Assembly: GCA_902601865.1 (NCBI GenBank)
Contig: CACKOX010000014.1
Span: forward strand, 1-34,904
Source: an uncultured Alphaproteobacteria bacterium
Lineage (GTDB): Bacteria; Pseudomonadota; Alphaproteobacteria; HIMB59
Reading direction: 5' to 3'
Length of the DNA stretch: 34,904 bases
Made by a program: the position numbers and the translations under genes. This document shows, piece after piece, positions 9,402 to 18,888 of the stretch. The notes beneath the pieces are model-generated. The model was not told the DNA's origin. It ran no database searches and saw nothing but the letters and a program-made list of their open reading frames with translations. Position 1 is the first letter of the stretch. Every line of letters begins with the position of its first letter.

Positions 9402-10406
9402 ATGTTTATTAAAAATTTAAAAATCTTAATTTTATTATCTTTGGGATTTTTGGTTGTTGCACTTGGAATGTATTTTGATGATAAATCTGACTCTACCAAC
9501 TCAACGTCTGAGGTATTATTTCCAAGTTTTGGTGATGTTTTACCAAATATTGCTTATATAGAGTTTTCTAACCAAACTGGAAAATCGGTAATTGAGAATA
9601 TTGATAATCAATGGCTAATTTCAAGTTCTGATAATTTCCCTGCAAATACTGAACTTTTAAGCAGATTTTTTATTCAACTTCGTGAAGCAAAAATTATAGA
9701 TGCTAAAACTAATCGTGAAGATCTCCTTTTTAAATTGGGTCTTGATGAAGAAAATAAAATGCAATTACTATTAAAGTCTAAAAATGATGAAGTTTTATAT
9801 TCTCTAGATATAGGTATATATAATTATAATATTCCAGGATCTTATGTAAAGGCAACTGACTCCAATCAATCTTATTTAGTTTCAACCAATTTATCAGCTG
9901 ATGTATCTGATTTCTACTGGGTACCGACGGATTTAATTAATATTGGTAAATCTCAAATAAAATCAATTCAAATATATAATCAAAATATGATCAATCTAAA
10001 TACAGTTGAAGGGAAATTTATTCATACAAATTTGACTTCTCAATTCAATGAAATTGATGATGATAAAATTATTGATGCTCAAAATATATTAACAGATTTA
10101 CAACATAATGGTTTTATTCTTAAGTCTGATTTACCTAACTCTCCAGATTTAAAGACTAGATTTACTCTTAATAATGGAACAATAATTTTTGTAAATCTTT
10201 ACGATATAGATGGCAAAGGAGTTCATGCCACTTTTAATTGGAATTATATAGATGATAAAATTCAAATATCAAAATTTATTGATCCATTGTTAGACGGAAA
10301 CCAAATACAAGTTAGTTCTGTTGCATTGTTAAATAACTTTGCTTTCAGTGTGCCTCAAATATTCTTTGACTCACTTAATATAAAACTTAGAGAAAAACAA
10401 GAATAG
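9402..10406 (+). CDS. DUF4340-like protein
   Basis: Single N-terminal TM, WLISSSDNFPANTELLSRFFIQLREAKI-type segment; last gene of the Gld-like operon. Confidence 0.7.
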   Translation: MFIKNLKILILLSLGFLVVALGMYFDDKSDSTNSTSEVLFPSFGDVLPNIAYIEFSNQTGKSVIENIDNQWLISSSDNFPANTELLSRFFIQLREAKIIDAKTNREDLLFKLGLDEENKMQLLLKSKNDEVLYSLDIGIYNYNIPGSYVKATDSNQSYLVSTNLSADVSDFYWVPTDLINIGKSQIKSIQIYNQNMINLNTVEGKFIHTNLTSQFNEIDDDKIIDAQNILTDLQHNGFILKSDLPNSPDLKTRFTLNNGTIIFVNLYDIDGKGVHATFNWNYIDDKIQISKFIDPLLDGNQIQVSSVALLNNFAFSVPQIFFDSLNIKLREKQE

Positions 10407-11360
10407 TTATTTAATCTCTTCAATCTCAAACTTTATATTATGCTTATAAGTTTGTGATGGATCTAATCGAGTTGATGGAAATTTTGAATTATTTGGTGCA
10501 TTAGGAAATCCCTGTGTCTCAAAACACATTCCTTGATATTTTTTAATTGTCTTACGATCAGTAGAGTATTTTAAATGTTGACCTGTATAAAATTGTACAC
10601 CTGGTTGGTTTGAAGAAATTCTCAATGAAATATTACTTTTAGAAGATTTGATTTTAGCTATAAATTTTGAATTCTTATTAATAATGAAGTTTTCATCAAA
10701 ACTGTTTAATTTATTGGTAAATTTATCTTTAATCTTACTTGGTTTTTTAAAATTAAAGCTTGTACCATCTACACTAATCACCTTACCTGTAGGTATATTT
10801 TCATCATCATTTTCTAAATAATGATTAGCATTTATTTGGACGTAATGATCAAAAACATTCTTTTTAATTTTATCTAGGTTCCAATATGCATGATTGACTA
10901 AATTTACATGTGTGGATTTTGTAGTTTTTGCTCTTAAATTAATACTAAGAACAGAGTTTTTGATTGAGTATCTGCATGAGGAGCATAGTTCTCCTGGAAA
11001 ACCCTCCTCTTTATCCGGTGATATATAATAATAAGTAATATGAGATTTTGATGAGTTTTTAACACTCCATATTTTTGAGTCAAATCCTTTTTTACCTCCA
11101 TGTAAAATATTTTTTCCCTCATTTCTTGTTAATTTATAATTAATACCCTTAATTTTAAATTGGCTATTTCTAATTCTATTTGCATACCTACCACATGTTG
11201 CGCCTAGGTAGTTTTTATTATTTTTATAGGAAGAGATATTACCTAAGTTGAGTATTAAATTTATTTTTTTCTTTTTATAAAAAACTTCAAATAATGTAGC
11301 TCCAATATTAAGAGTCCTTACTCTTAAAAATTTATTTTCAATAGTATTAGATTTAATCAT
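10407..11360 (-). CDS. Aldose 1-epimerase family (galactose mutarotase)
   Basis: YLGATCGRYANRIRNSQFKIKGINYKLTRNEGKNILHGG...NLVNHAYWNL...GVQFYTGQHL. Confidence 0.9.
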   Translation of the reverse strand: MIKSNTIENKFLRVRTLNIGATLFEVFYKKKKINLILNLGNISSYKNNKNYLGATCGRYANRIRNSQFKIKGINYKLTRNEGKNILHGGKKGFDSKIWSVKNSSKSHITYYYISPDKEEGFPGELCSSCRYSIKNSVLSINLRAKTTKSTHVNLVNHAYWNLDKIKKNVFDHYVQINANHYLENDDENIPTGKVISVDGTSFNFKKPSKIKDKFTNKLNSFDENFIINKNSKFIAKIKSSKSNISLRISSNQPGVQFYTGQHLKYSTDRKTIKKYQGMCFETQGFPNAPNNSKFPSTRLDPSQTYKHNIKFEIEEIK

Positions 11361-11366
11361 TAATGA

Positions 11367-12197
11367 TTAAATTTTGGATATATTCTCTAAAACTTTTTTT
11401 GTTACTTCTTTTAATCTTGGGATTGTGGAATTGATTAATTTAATACGGTCATAAGTGTCTGGGTCTTTTATTACTTCCTCTCTTAAAGTATCACCAAATG
11501 TTTTCCTTAGTTCAGTTCCAATGTTGAATTTACAAACATTCGTGGTATTAGCTATTGTTCTTTTAAGTGTGTCTTCAATCCCACTACTTCCATGAAGAAC
11601 TAACGGCACATCTGTTAAAGTTTCTATTTTCTTTATGACTTGCATATCAATTGATGAAGATTTTTGGGTCTGTAAGTGTACGTTACCTGCGCTAATTGCC
11701 ATTGCATCACATTCTGTTAAGGTAGCAAAAGTTTTTGCTTCCTCTGGGTCTGTGCTTTGTGATTTAGCGCCCTCACTATACCCAACAAAACCAATTTCTC
11801 CCTCTACGGAAATATTTTGTTTATGTGCTAATTCAACAATTTCTCTTGTTTTTTCAACATTTTCATTGAGTGAAAGCTTAGACCCATCAAACATAATAGA
11901 TGTAAATCCATTGTCTATAGCCTCTAGACATTCTTCCTTAGCATAACCATGATCTAAATGACAAACGACAGGACTGGAGGATTGCTCAGCCAAGTATCTA
12001 AACATTTTACCTAAAACTGGTAATGGAGTATTTGCTCTACAACCTGGTCCCGCTTGAAGAATTACGGGTAACCCAAGTTCATCGGCTGTCTCTGCGTAGC
12101 ATCTTGCATCTTCCCAGCCTAGTACAACTAATCCTGCGACTGCATAATTATCTTTTTTTGCCTTTTGTAAAACATCTGAGAGGCTTGCAATCGTCAT
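11367..12197 (-). CDS. Class II fructose/tagatose-bisphosphate aldolase-like; candidate IolJ role
   Basis: CHLDHG, FTSIMFDGS, VEGEIGFVG, LVLHGSSGI; location next to iolB/iolC-like genes. Confidence 0.85.
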   Translation of the reverse strand: MTIASLSDVLQKAKKDNYAVAGLVVLGWEDARCYAETADELGLPVILQAGPGCRANTPLPVLGKMFRYLAEQSSSPVVCHLDHGYAKEECLEAIDNGFTSIMFDGSKLSLNENVEKTREIVELAHKQNISVEGEIGFVGYSEGAKSQSTDPEEAKTFATLTECDAMAISAGNVHLQTQKSSSIDMQVIKKIETLTDVPLVLHGSSGIEDTLKRTIANTTNVCKFNIGTELRKTFGDTLREEVIKDPDTYDRIKLINSTIPRLKEVTKKVLENISKI

Positions 12198-13036
12198 TTA
12201 TACTTAGCTATCATATCCTTAATTCCAGGAATTGTTTCTAATTGATAAGCATGAGTTTTTTGAAAATATTGAACAAGTGATCTTTGGGAAAGACCAACTA
12301 AAATTGTAAAATAGTACATTTCGTATCCTGGTGCAACAACACATGGGTGATAGCCCTTATCTATTGCTATTGTGGATCCATTAAATAGTTGATAACCAAA
12401 ACCTTCTTTGTCGTCTTCATATTGCATGACCTGAACTCCAAAACCATGTCCTGGTCTAAAACGATAATTATAAACCTCATCATGACGTGTTTCATCAGGC
12501 AGTCTATTTGTATCATGCTTATGCGGAGGAAAACCTGACCAGCCACCAGCTCCAACTGTGTAGAGTTCATTGACAAGTAATCTTCCAACTTGTTCATGAT
12601 GCTTTGCTCCTAAGATATGTTTAATTTTTCGATGTGTTTTTGTATCATCTGATCCATATTGCACTATATCAATTTCTTTTTTTTGAACTAAAAATGCCTC
12701 TAATTTTTTCTCATAAATACCTCCAGCAATAAAACACTCCGTACTGTCCGAAAGACATGTGATTGTACATTCTGCATTTGTAGGTATGTAGCTGCCTTCT
12801 GGTTCTCCATCCCAAACGTCAGATTTTCTAGTGCCAATTTGACCAAGTCTAATACCATCAACTTCGAGCTCCACTATGCCTGTAGCTGGAACGACGCTGG
12901 TTTCGTGCTCAGGAAGTTTATAACTATAACTCTCACCTTTTTTTAAATTAATAATGTTAAAGTATACTAAGGGAACGGTTTTATTTTGCTCACCAAATAA
13001 AGCGATATTCTTATTGTCTGAGTAAGGTATATGCAT
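12194..13036 (-). CDS. iolB: 5-deoxy-glucuronate isomerase (IolB family)
   Basis: TGIVELEVDG, GGWSGFPPHKHD, DEVYNYRFRPGHGFGVQVMQY, DKGYHPCVVAPGYEMYYFTILVG. Confidence 0.9.
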   Translation of the reverse strand: MHIPYSDNKNIALFGEQNKTVPLVYFNIINLKKGESYSYKLPEHETSVVPATGIVELEVDGIRLGQIGTRKSDVWDGEPEGSYIPTNAECTITCLSDSTECFIAGGIYEKKLEAFLVQKKEIDIVQYGSDDTKTHRKIKHILGAKHHEQVGRLLVNELYTVGAGGWSGFPPHKHDTNRLPDETRHDEVYNYRFRPGHGFGVQVMQYEDDKEGFGYQLFNGSTIAIDKGYHPCVVAPGYEMYYFTILVGLSQRSLVQYFQKTHAYQLETIPGIKDMIAKYK

Positions 13037-13999
13037 CTATATCTCCATTGTTTGTTGATTAATAAAATTTTCTAGTTCATCAGTATTTGGCATTGCTGAA
13101 GAGCAGCCCACCTTAGTGACAACGATAGCTGCGTTTGCTGAGCCTCTTTCAATAGAGTCCTCCAGTGAATATCCTTGAAGAACAGAGCTGATAAAACCCC
13201 CATTAAAAGCATCTCCCGCTCCTGTTGGTTTTATAGCTTCAACTTTAAATATTCCAAAATTTTGTTCTTTTTCTTTAGTAATAACAGTCGATCCTTTTTC
13301 ACCCATTTTGTAGATTATAATTGATGGTTTCTCATTTATAAAGCTTTTGGCTAATTGAAAACCTTCTGTGGAATTATCTGCAATATTAAATTCTAAATCA
13401 TTTCCTATAATAATATCCATTTCATTCATAATTTTTTTATAGATTTTTGATTTAATTTCATCTGACTCCCAATTGTATGGCCTATAATCCATATCAATAA
13501 TTAAGGGAATACTGAGCGATGATGCCTTTTGAGTGGCATAAAATACTGCGTCCCTTGATGGGTTAGAAGACAAAGTAGTGCCAGAAATAAATACAGCCGA
13601 ATAATCTTGAAAATTAATATTGTCTATATCGTTTTTGTTTAACTGTAAATCACAAGAATTATTTCTGTATAAAATAGATTGGTTATTTTTAAGAATAGTT
13701 TCCACAACAGCTACTTGTGTTTGAAACTTATTTTTTACTCTTCTACAAAAGTTACTTCCCACATTGAATTCCTTCAATTTTTCAAAAATATACTCACCAA
13801 TGGCATCCTCTGATACACAGGTCAAAAGATCTGACTGTACACCTAACTGAGATAAAGCCACACAGGTATTAGCAGCAGATCCACCTAGATGAGTAGAAAA
13901 ATTTTTAACCTCAGATATTTTAGTACCTGGGGGTTCAGGATATATATCCATACCTGCTCTGCCTATTACTAGTATTTTATTTGATTTATTAAATTCCAT
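13037..13999 (-). CDS. iolC: PfkB-family sugar kinase (IolC-like, 5-dehydro-2-deoxygluconokinase candidate)
   Basis: LVIGRAGMDIYPEPPGTKISEVKNFSTHLGGSAANTCVALSQLG; PTGAGDAFNGGFIS. Confidence 0.8.
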   Translation of the reverse strand: MEFNKSNKILVIGRAGMDIYPEPPGTKISEVKNFSTHLGGSAANTCVALSQLGVQSDLLTCVSEDAIGEYIFEKLKEFNVGSNFCRRVKNKFQTQVAVVETILKNNQSILYRNNSCDLQLNKNDIDNINFQDYSAVFISGTTLSSNPSRDAVFYATQKASSLSIPLIIDMDYRPYNWESDEIKSKIYKKIMNEMDIIIGNDLEFNIADNSTEGFQLAKSFINEKPSIIIYKMGEKGSTVITKEKEQNFGIFKVEAIKPTGAGDAFNGGFISSVLQGYSLEDSIERGSANAAIVVTKVGCSSAMPNTDELENFINQQTMEI

Positions 14000-14032
14000 T
14001 TGAGAAAATGTAGTCTAAAGGAAATATCTATA

Positions 14033-15190
14033 TTACTTAAGAATTTTTTGTATTTCTTCTAGGGTGAAGTAATCAGCTTTTTGACATGATGTTTTGATAT
14101 CCTGTGTTGTCCTTGAGTCTGCTGCCTTCATAGTAGATTTAATAATGTCTAAAACATGAAGTGACAGTTCGCCATTACACCTATGATTTATGCCATTTTC
14201 TATGCAATAAAGCATCTCAGCTAGACCTACTCCACGGTAATTTGCATTTGTAGGGGACTCGTTAGCTCTTCCGCTTTGAGTAGTAATATTTATTCTCCCA
14301 AGTGGTAAATCATCAGTTTTATGCTCTTCCCATATTCCAGAGTCATCATTACTTGTCATAACTGACCCTCCAAACATGTTGGGGTCTGGGACTATCATTG
14401 AGCCCCTATCTCCGTAAAGCTCAATATGATTGCGCTGATGAGTAACCACATCAAATGAAAGAGTAATTTGAATTAAAGCTTGATTATGAAATTCTAAGTT
14501 AACTAGATAGCTTGTTGGACACTCGACTGAAAATTCTTGATCTTTTTTAGGGCCTATCCCAATTACTCTTTTTTCGAAAACTTTAGTGGATATTCCATGG
14601 ACACTTTTAGCTGGTCCCAAAAGATTTACTAATGCTGTAAGATAGTATGGTCCCATATCCATTACCGGTCCACCTTCATTATTAGCAAACCAAGGCTCTG
14701 GATTAGGATGATATGATTGGACGCCTGGATAAGCAAAGATGGCACTTCCAAGTCGAACATTTCCTATTTTATTTTGATTAATTAAATCTATCGATTTTTG
14801 TATACCTCCACCCAAAAATGTATCGGGAGCGTTTCCAATATATAAACCTTTAGATTTTGAAAGTGCTAAAAGTTCCTCACCCTCTGAGAAATTGACAGCC
14901 ATAGGTTTTTCACTGTAAACATGCTTTCTATTTTCTAAAGATTGTTTTGCAACTTCATAATGTGCTCTGGGTATTGTTAAATTTAAAATTACTTCAATCT
15001 CAGTGTCTTTTAATAGTTCATCTACTGAACAGGCTGTAATATCATAGGTGTCAGCACATTTTTCTGCATTTTCAGAATTAATATCTGCACATTTAGTAAT
15101 TTTAAAATTATTAAAGTAATCGTGACCTCGAAAATAAGTTTCGGATATATGACCACAACCTATTAATCCAACCTTGAAGACTTTGCTCAT
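14033..15190 (-). CDS. Gfo/Idh/MocA-family oxidoreductase
   Basis: VGLIGCGHISETYFRGHDYF, SEKPMAVNFSEGEELL, GGPVMDMGPYYLTALVNLLG. Confidence 0.88.
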   Translation of the reverse strand: MSKVFKVGLIGCGHISETYFRGHDYFNNFKITKCADINSENAEKCADTYDITACSVDELLKDTEIEVILNLTIPRAHYEVAKQSLENRKHVYSEKPMAVNFSEGEELLALSKSKGLYIGNAPDTFLGGGIQKSIDLINQNKIGNVRLGSAIFAYPGVQSYHPNPEPWFANNEGGPVMDMGPYYLTALVNLLGPAKSVHGISTKVFEKRVIGIGPKKDQEFSVECPTSYLVNLEFHNQALIQITLSFDVVTHQRNHIELYGDRGSMIVPDPNMFGGSVMTSNDDSGIWEEHKTDDLPLGRINITTQSGRANESPTNANYRGVGLAEMLYCIENGINHRCNGELSLHVLDIIKSTMKAADSRTTQDIKTSCQKADYFTLEEIQKILK

Positions 15191-15199
15191 TAAATATTT

Positions 15200-16657
15200 T
15201 TATTTATCTAAGCCGCACATATTGACGTATTTTATTTCAATAAAATCATCAATACCATATTTTGAACCTTCTCTTCCAAGGCCTGACTCTTTAATTCCAC
15301 CAAATGGAGCCTCCGCTTTTGAGGTTAAACCAGTATTTACACCAACCATTCCGTACTCAAGAGCTTCTGCAACTCTCCAAATTCTTCCTATATCTCTTGA
15401 ATAAAAATATGAAGCTAATCCATAAGGAGAGTTATTTGCTAAATCAATAACTTCTTTTTCGTCTTTAAATTTATATATAGGTGCAACAGGGCCAAAGGTT
15501 TCCTCAGTTGTAATTTTAGCTTGTGGGGTTACATCAGTTAAGATTGTGGGTTGATAAAAATTCAATCCCAGAGAGTGCCTTGCACCTCCTATTGCTACTT
15601 TTGCCCCATATGCAACAGCATCTTCTACATGCTCTTCAACTTTGCTTAAGGAATGTTCATCGATCATCGGACCAGAGGAATTTTCTTCATTGAGTCCATC
15701 TCCAACTTTCATTTTAGAGACCGCATCTACGAACTTTTTACAAAATTCCTCATGAACTTTTTCTTGAACATAAATACGATTTGCACAAACACAGGTTTGA
15801 CCTGTATTTCTAAATTTACTCTGCATAGCACCTGCAACTGCATCGTCTATATTAGCATCATCAAAAACTATAAAGGGAGCGTGGCCACCCAATTCCATTG
15901 AGACTTTTTTGACTGTGCCTGAGCATTTTTGTAACAAAATTTTTCCAATTTCAGTGGACCCGGTAAAAGAGAGTTTCCTGACAATTGGGTTAGAAGCTAA
16001 TTCATCTCCGATAGCCGATGCTTTTCCTGTAATAACATTCAAAGTGCCTTTAGGAAAGCCAGCCTCCTCAGCTAATACGGCAAGTGCTAATGCTGAAAAA
16101 GGAGTTTGACTTGCTGGTTTAATAACAACAGGACAACCGACAGCTAAAGCTGGTGCACATTTTCTTGTAATCATAGCATTTGGAAAATTCCAAGGAGTAA
16201 TCGATGCTACAACACCAACTGGCTGTTTGAGAACTACAATTCTTCGATCGGTCATGGGATCAGGAATTGTATCTCCATAAACTCTTTTAGCTTCCTCTGA
16301 GAACCACTCTACAAAGGATGCACCATAGCCAATTTCACCTCTAGATTCATTAATAGGTTTTCCTTGTTCAATAGTCATCATTTGAGCCAATTCTTCTTTG
16401 TTTTGGATCATAAGATCAAACCATTTTCGAAGAATATCTGAGCGCTGTCTTGCTGACTTTGCTCTCCACTCTGGCCAAGCTTCATTTGCAGCTTCTATGG
16501 CTCTTTTAGTCTCAGCTGTCTCACATTTAGGGACAGTTCCAATTTCTTCTAAAGTTGCAGGATTGTTAACTGAGATAGTTTCTCCGGAGTCAGATGTAAT
16601 CCATTCTCCATTAATATAACATTTATCTCTATAAAATTTTGAATCTGTAATCTTCAT
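15200..16657 (-). CDS. NAD(P)-dependent aldehyde dehydrogenase (succinate-semialdehyde dehydrogenase/GabD-like)
   Basis: ITPWNFPNAMITRKCAPALAVGCPVVIKPASQTP, MELGGHAPFIVFDDA, FRNTGQTCVCANRIYVQ. Confidence 0.93.
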   Translation of the reverse strand: MKITDSKFYRDKCYINGEWITSDSGETISVNNPATLEEIGTVPKCETAETKRAIEAANEAWPEWRAKSARQRSDILRKWFDLMIQNKEELAQMMTIEQGKPINESRGEIGYGASFVEWFSEEAKRVYGDTIPDPMTDRRIVVLKQPVGVVASITPWNFPNAMITRKCAPALAVGCPVVIKPASQTPFSALALAVLAEEAGFPKGTLNVITGKASAIGDELASNPIVRKLSFTGSTEIGKILLQKCSGTVKKVSMELGGHAPFIVFDDANIDDAVAGAMQSKFRNTGQTCVCANRIYVQEKVHEEFCKKFVDAVSKMKVGDGLNEENSSGPMIDEHSLSKVEEHVEDAVAYGAKVAIGGARHSLGLNFYQPTILTDVTPQAKITTEETFGPVAPIYKFKDEKEVIDLANNSPYGLASYFYSRDIGRIWRVAEALEYGMVGVNTGLTSKAEAPFGGIKESGLGREGSKYGIDDFIEIKYVNMCGLDK

Positions 16658-16682
16658 TTTTTTAAATATAGCATTTCATAGA

Positions 16683-16910
16683 TTATTCTACAGTAGCAAT
16701 TTTGCCGCCGACAGGTATTGTTTCCCCCTCAGGTGCCGTGATTTCAGTTAGTGTTCCATTTACTGTTGACGGAATTTCAGCAGCAGTCTTATCTGTTTCA
16801 ACCTCACATAAAATATCTCCTTCTTTAATTTCATCTCCAACATTTTTATGCCATTTTATGACTTTTCCTTCATCAACTGTCTCACCAAGTGAGGGCATTA
16901 TTATTTCCAT
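16683..16910 (-). CDS. Stand-alone lipoyl-domain protein (no E2 catalytic domain)
   Basis: MEIIMPSLGETVDEGKVIKWHKNVGDEIKEGDILCEVETDKTAAEIPSTVNGTLTEI...; canonical ETDK lipoylation motif; ORF ends after one domain. Confidence 0.9.
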   Translation of the reverse strand: MEIIMPSLGETVDEGKVIKWHKNVGDEIKEGDILCEVETDKTAAEIPSTVNGTLTEITAPEGETIPVGGKIATVE

Positions 16911-16912
16911 AG

Positions 16913-17896
16913 CTATTCTCCTTTTACTTTTTTTATAACTTCATTAATTATCAAATCTACTGAAGGAATAGTATTATCCTCTAGTATATCAGCACTAGGA
17001 AGAGGTACGTGAGGTGTTGTGACTCGAGTAACTGGTCCCTTTAAATTAGAGAAGCAATGCTCGGTTATGAGAGATGAAATCTCTGCACCCCATCCACATA
17101 ACCTTGGATTTTCCTCTACAGTGATGACTAATCCAGTTTCAATAATAGATCTTTTAATGGTCTGTAAATCTAGAGGAACCAAAGTTCTCAGATCTATAAC
17201 TTTTGCATTAATATTATGTTTTTCTTTTAAAATTTGTGCAGCTTTTTTTGAACGCTGTGCCATCAAAGCTAAGCCTATTATAGTAATATCTGCTCCTTCG
17301 TGAAGTATATTAGCCTGCCCTAATGGAATTGATAAATTTGTATTTTCTAATTGTTCTTTAGAAGCATAAAGAGATTTATGTTCATAAAATATCACCGGAT
17401 CAGGATCTTTAACTGATGCATCCATTAAGCCTAGGACATCACTAGCACAACTAGGAGCTACTACTTTTAAGCCTGGTATCATCATCGACCAATTTTCTAA
17501 ACTTTGAGAATGCTGAGCACCAAATTTTGACCCTCCACCATTTGCAGTTCTTATGACTAAAGGAATATTAATTTGACCATCGGACATATATCTAGTCTTA
17601 GCGATTTGATTGGCAATAATATCCCAGCATACTGCTAAGAAATCAGAAAACATAATTTCAGCTATTGGTCGCAAACCTGTCATTGCTGCTCCCATAGCTG
17701 CACCTAGAATAGCTTGCTCAGAAATGGGAGCATCCATAACTCTTTCTTTTCCAAATTCATCCAAAAGACCAACGGTGGCTTTAAAAACACCTCCCGCTGC
17801 TCCAACATCTTCACCAATAAAAAAAACCTTAGGGTCTTTTCTCATAGCTTGAGCAATAGCTAATGAAACACTCTCTCTATAAGTTAATTGTGCCAT
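16913..17896 (-). CDS. 2-oxo acid/acetoin dehydrogenase E1 component beta subunit (TPP-dependent)
   Basis: VFFIGEDVGAAGGVFKATVGL, APISEQAILGAAMGAAMTGLRPIAEIMFSDF, VIDLRTLVPLD. Confidence 0.92.
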   Translation of the reverse strand: MAQLTYRESVSLAIAQAMRKDPKVFFIGEDVGAAGGVFKATVGLLDEFGKERVMDAPISEQAILGAAMGAAMTGLRPIAEIMFSDFLAVCWDIIANQIAKTRYMSDGQINIPLVIRTANGGGSKFGAQHSQSLENWSMMIPGLKVVAPSCASDVLGLMDASVKDPDPVIFYEHKSLYASKEQLENTNLSIPLGQANILHEGADITIIGLALMAQRSKKAAQILKEKHNINAKVIDLRTLVPLDLQTIKRSIIETGLVITVEENPRLCGWGAEISSLITEHCFSNLKGPVTRVTTPHVPLPSADILEDNTIPSVDLIINEVIKKVKGE

Positions 17897-18888
17897 TTAT
17901 ATCCACCGTCTGCCCAAACATCTGTATAAATTTCTTTAATATCTGGGATCGGAGAATTCTTGGAAATATTTGTTGCTTCTTCTACTTGTTGTTGAATTTT
18001 ACTCTCTATTCCAGTTATTGTTTTTTCATCAATATTAAATTCTAAAAGTTTTTGTCTATAGTTTTTAATTGGGTCTTTGTTTTCCATCCAATCTTTTACC
18101 TCTTCATCTGGTCTGTATTTTCCTGGATCTGCTCTTGAATGTCCACTGTGTCTGTATGTTTTTGCCTCAATTAAACTAGGGCCATGACCGTATCTAGCTT
18201 TTTTTATCGCAGTTTGAGCTGTGCGATACATTTCATCGGCGTCATTACCATCTACAATAATTTTATCTAAGCTGTAGGCTGATGCCCTATCTGCTGCGGG
18301 ATGTTCTACGGCTGTAACTTCACTAATGGCAGTATATTCCATATACAAGTTATTCTCACATACAAAAACTATCGGTAAGTCCCATATTTTAGCCATATTT
18401 AAAGCTTCATGAAATGCTCCTATGTTAGTAGTGCCGTCGCCAAAAAAACAAACACTTACCTCTTTTGTCTTGTTGTACTTAGATGCTAACGCAGTCCCAT
18501 TTGCTATTGTAAGGTGAGCTCCAATAATAGCGTAAGATCCCATTACACCTTTTTCAACATCAGTAAGATGCATGGAACCACCTTTACCCTTCATCAAACC
18601 ACATTGTCGTCCCATTAATTCCCCTAGGACACCTTCGATAGAGGAACCTCTAGCTAAGGTATGGGCATGTCCTCTGTAAGTACAAAAAGTATAGTCGCCC
18701 TCTTGGAGAGCTATTCCAAATGCACCAGCTATAGCCTCCTGTCCTAGTGCTAAATGGCTTGTTCCTTTTATTAAATTTTGAAGAAATAAATCGTATGCTT
18801 TTTTTTCAACCGATCTTAATTTGAGCATCATTTCCCAGAGTTGAAGTCTCTTTGCTTCGCCTATGTCATCATTTAATTTATCTTCCAT
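17884..18888 (-). CDS. 2-oxo acid/acetoin dehydrogenase E1 component alpha subunit (TPP-dependent)
   Basis: YRGHAHTLARG, KGGSMHLTD, GDGTTNIGAFHEALNMAKIWDLPIVFVCENN, YRHSGHSRADPGKYR. Confidence 0.92.
   Translation of the reverse strand: MEDKLNDDIGEAKRLQLWEMMLKLRSVEKKAYDLFLQNLIKGTSHLALGQEAIAGAFGIALQEGDYTFCTYRGHAHTLARGSSIEGVLGELMGRQCGLMKGKGGSMHLTDVEKGVMGSYAIIGAHLTIANGTALASKYNKTKEVSVCFFGDGTTNIGAFHEALNMAKIWDLPIVFVCENNLYMEYTAISEVTAVEHPAADRASAYSLDKIIVDGNDADEMYRTAQTAIKKARYGHGPSLIEAKTYRHSGHSRADPGKYRPDEEVKDWMENKDPIKNYRQKLLEFNIDEKTITGIESKIQQQVEEATNISKNSPIPDIKEIYTDVWADGGYKWHN

Noticed and set aside
11635-11946. Plus-strand ORF opposite the class II aldolase
   Set aside because: Antisense to a well-supported gene with no recognisable motif; same reasoning applies to 12023-12241, 15653-15901, 15909-16109, 17019-17303, 17610-17852 and 31630-31845.
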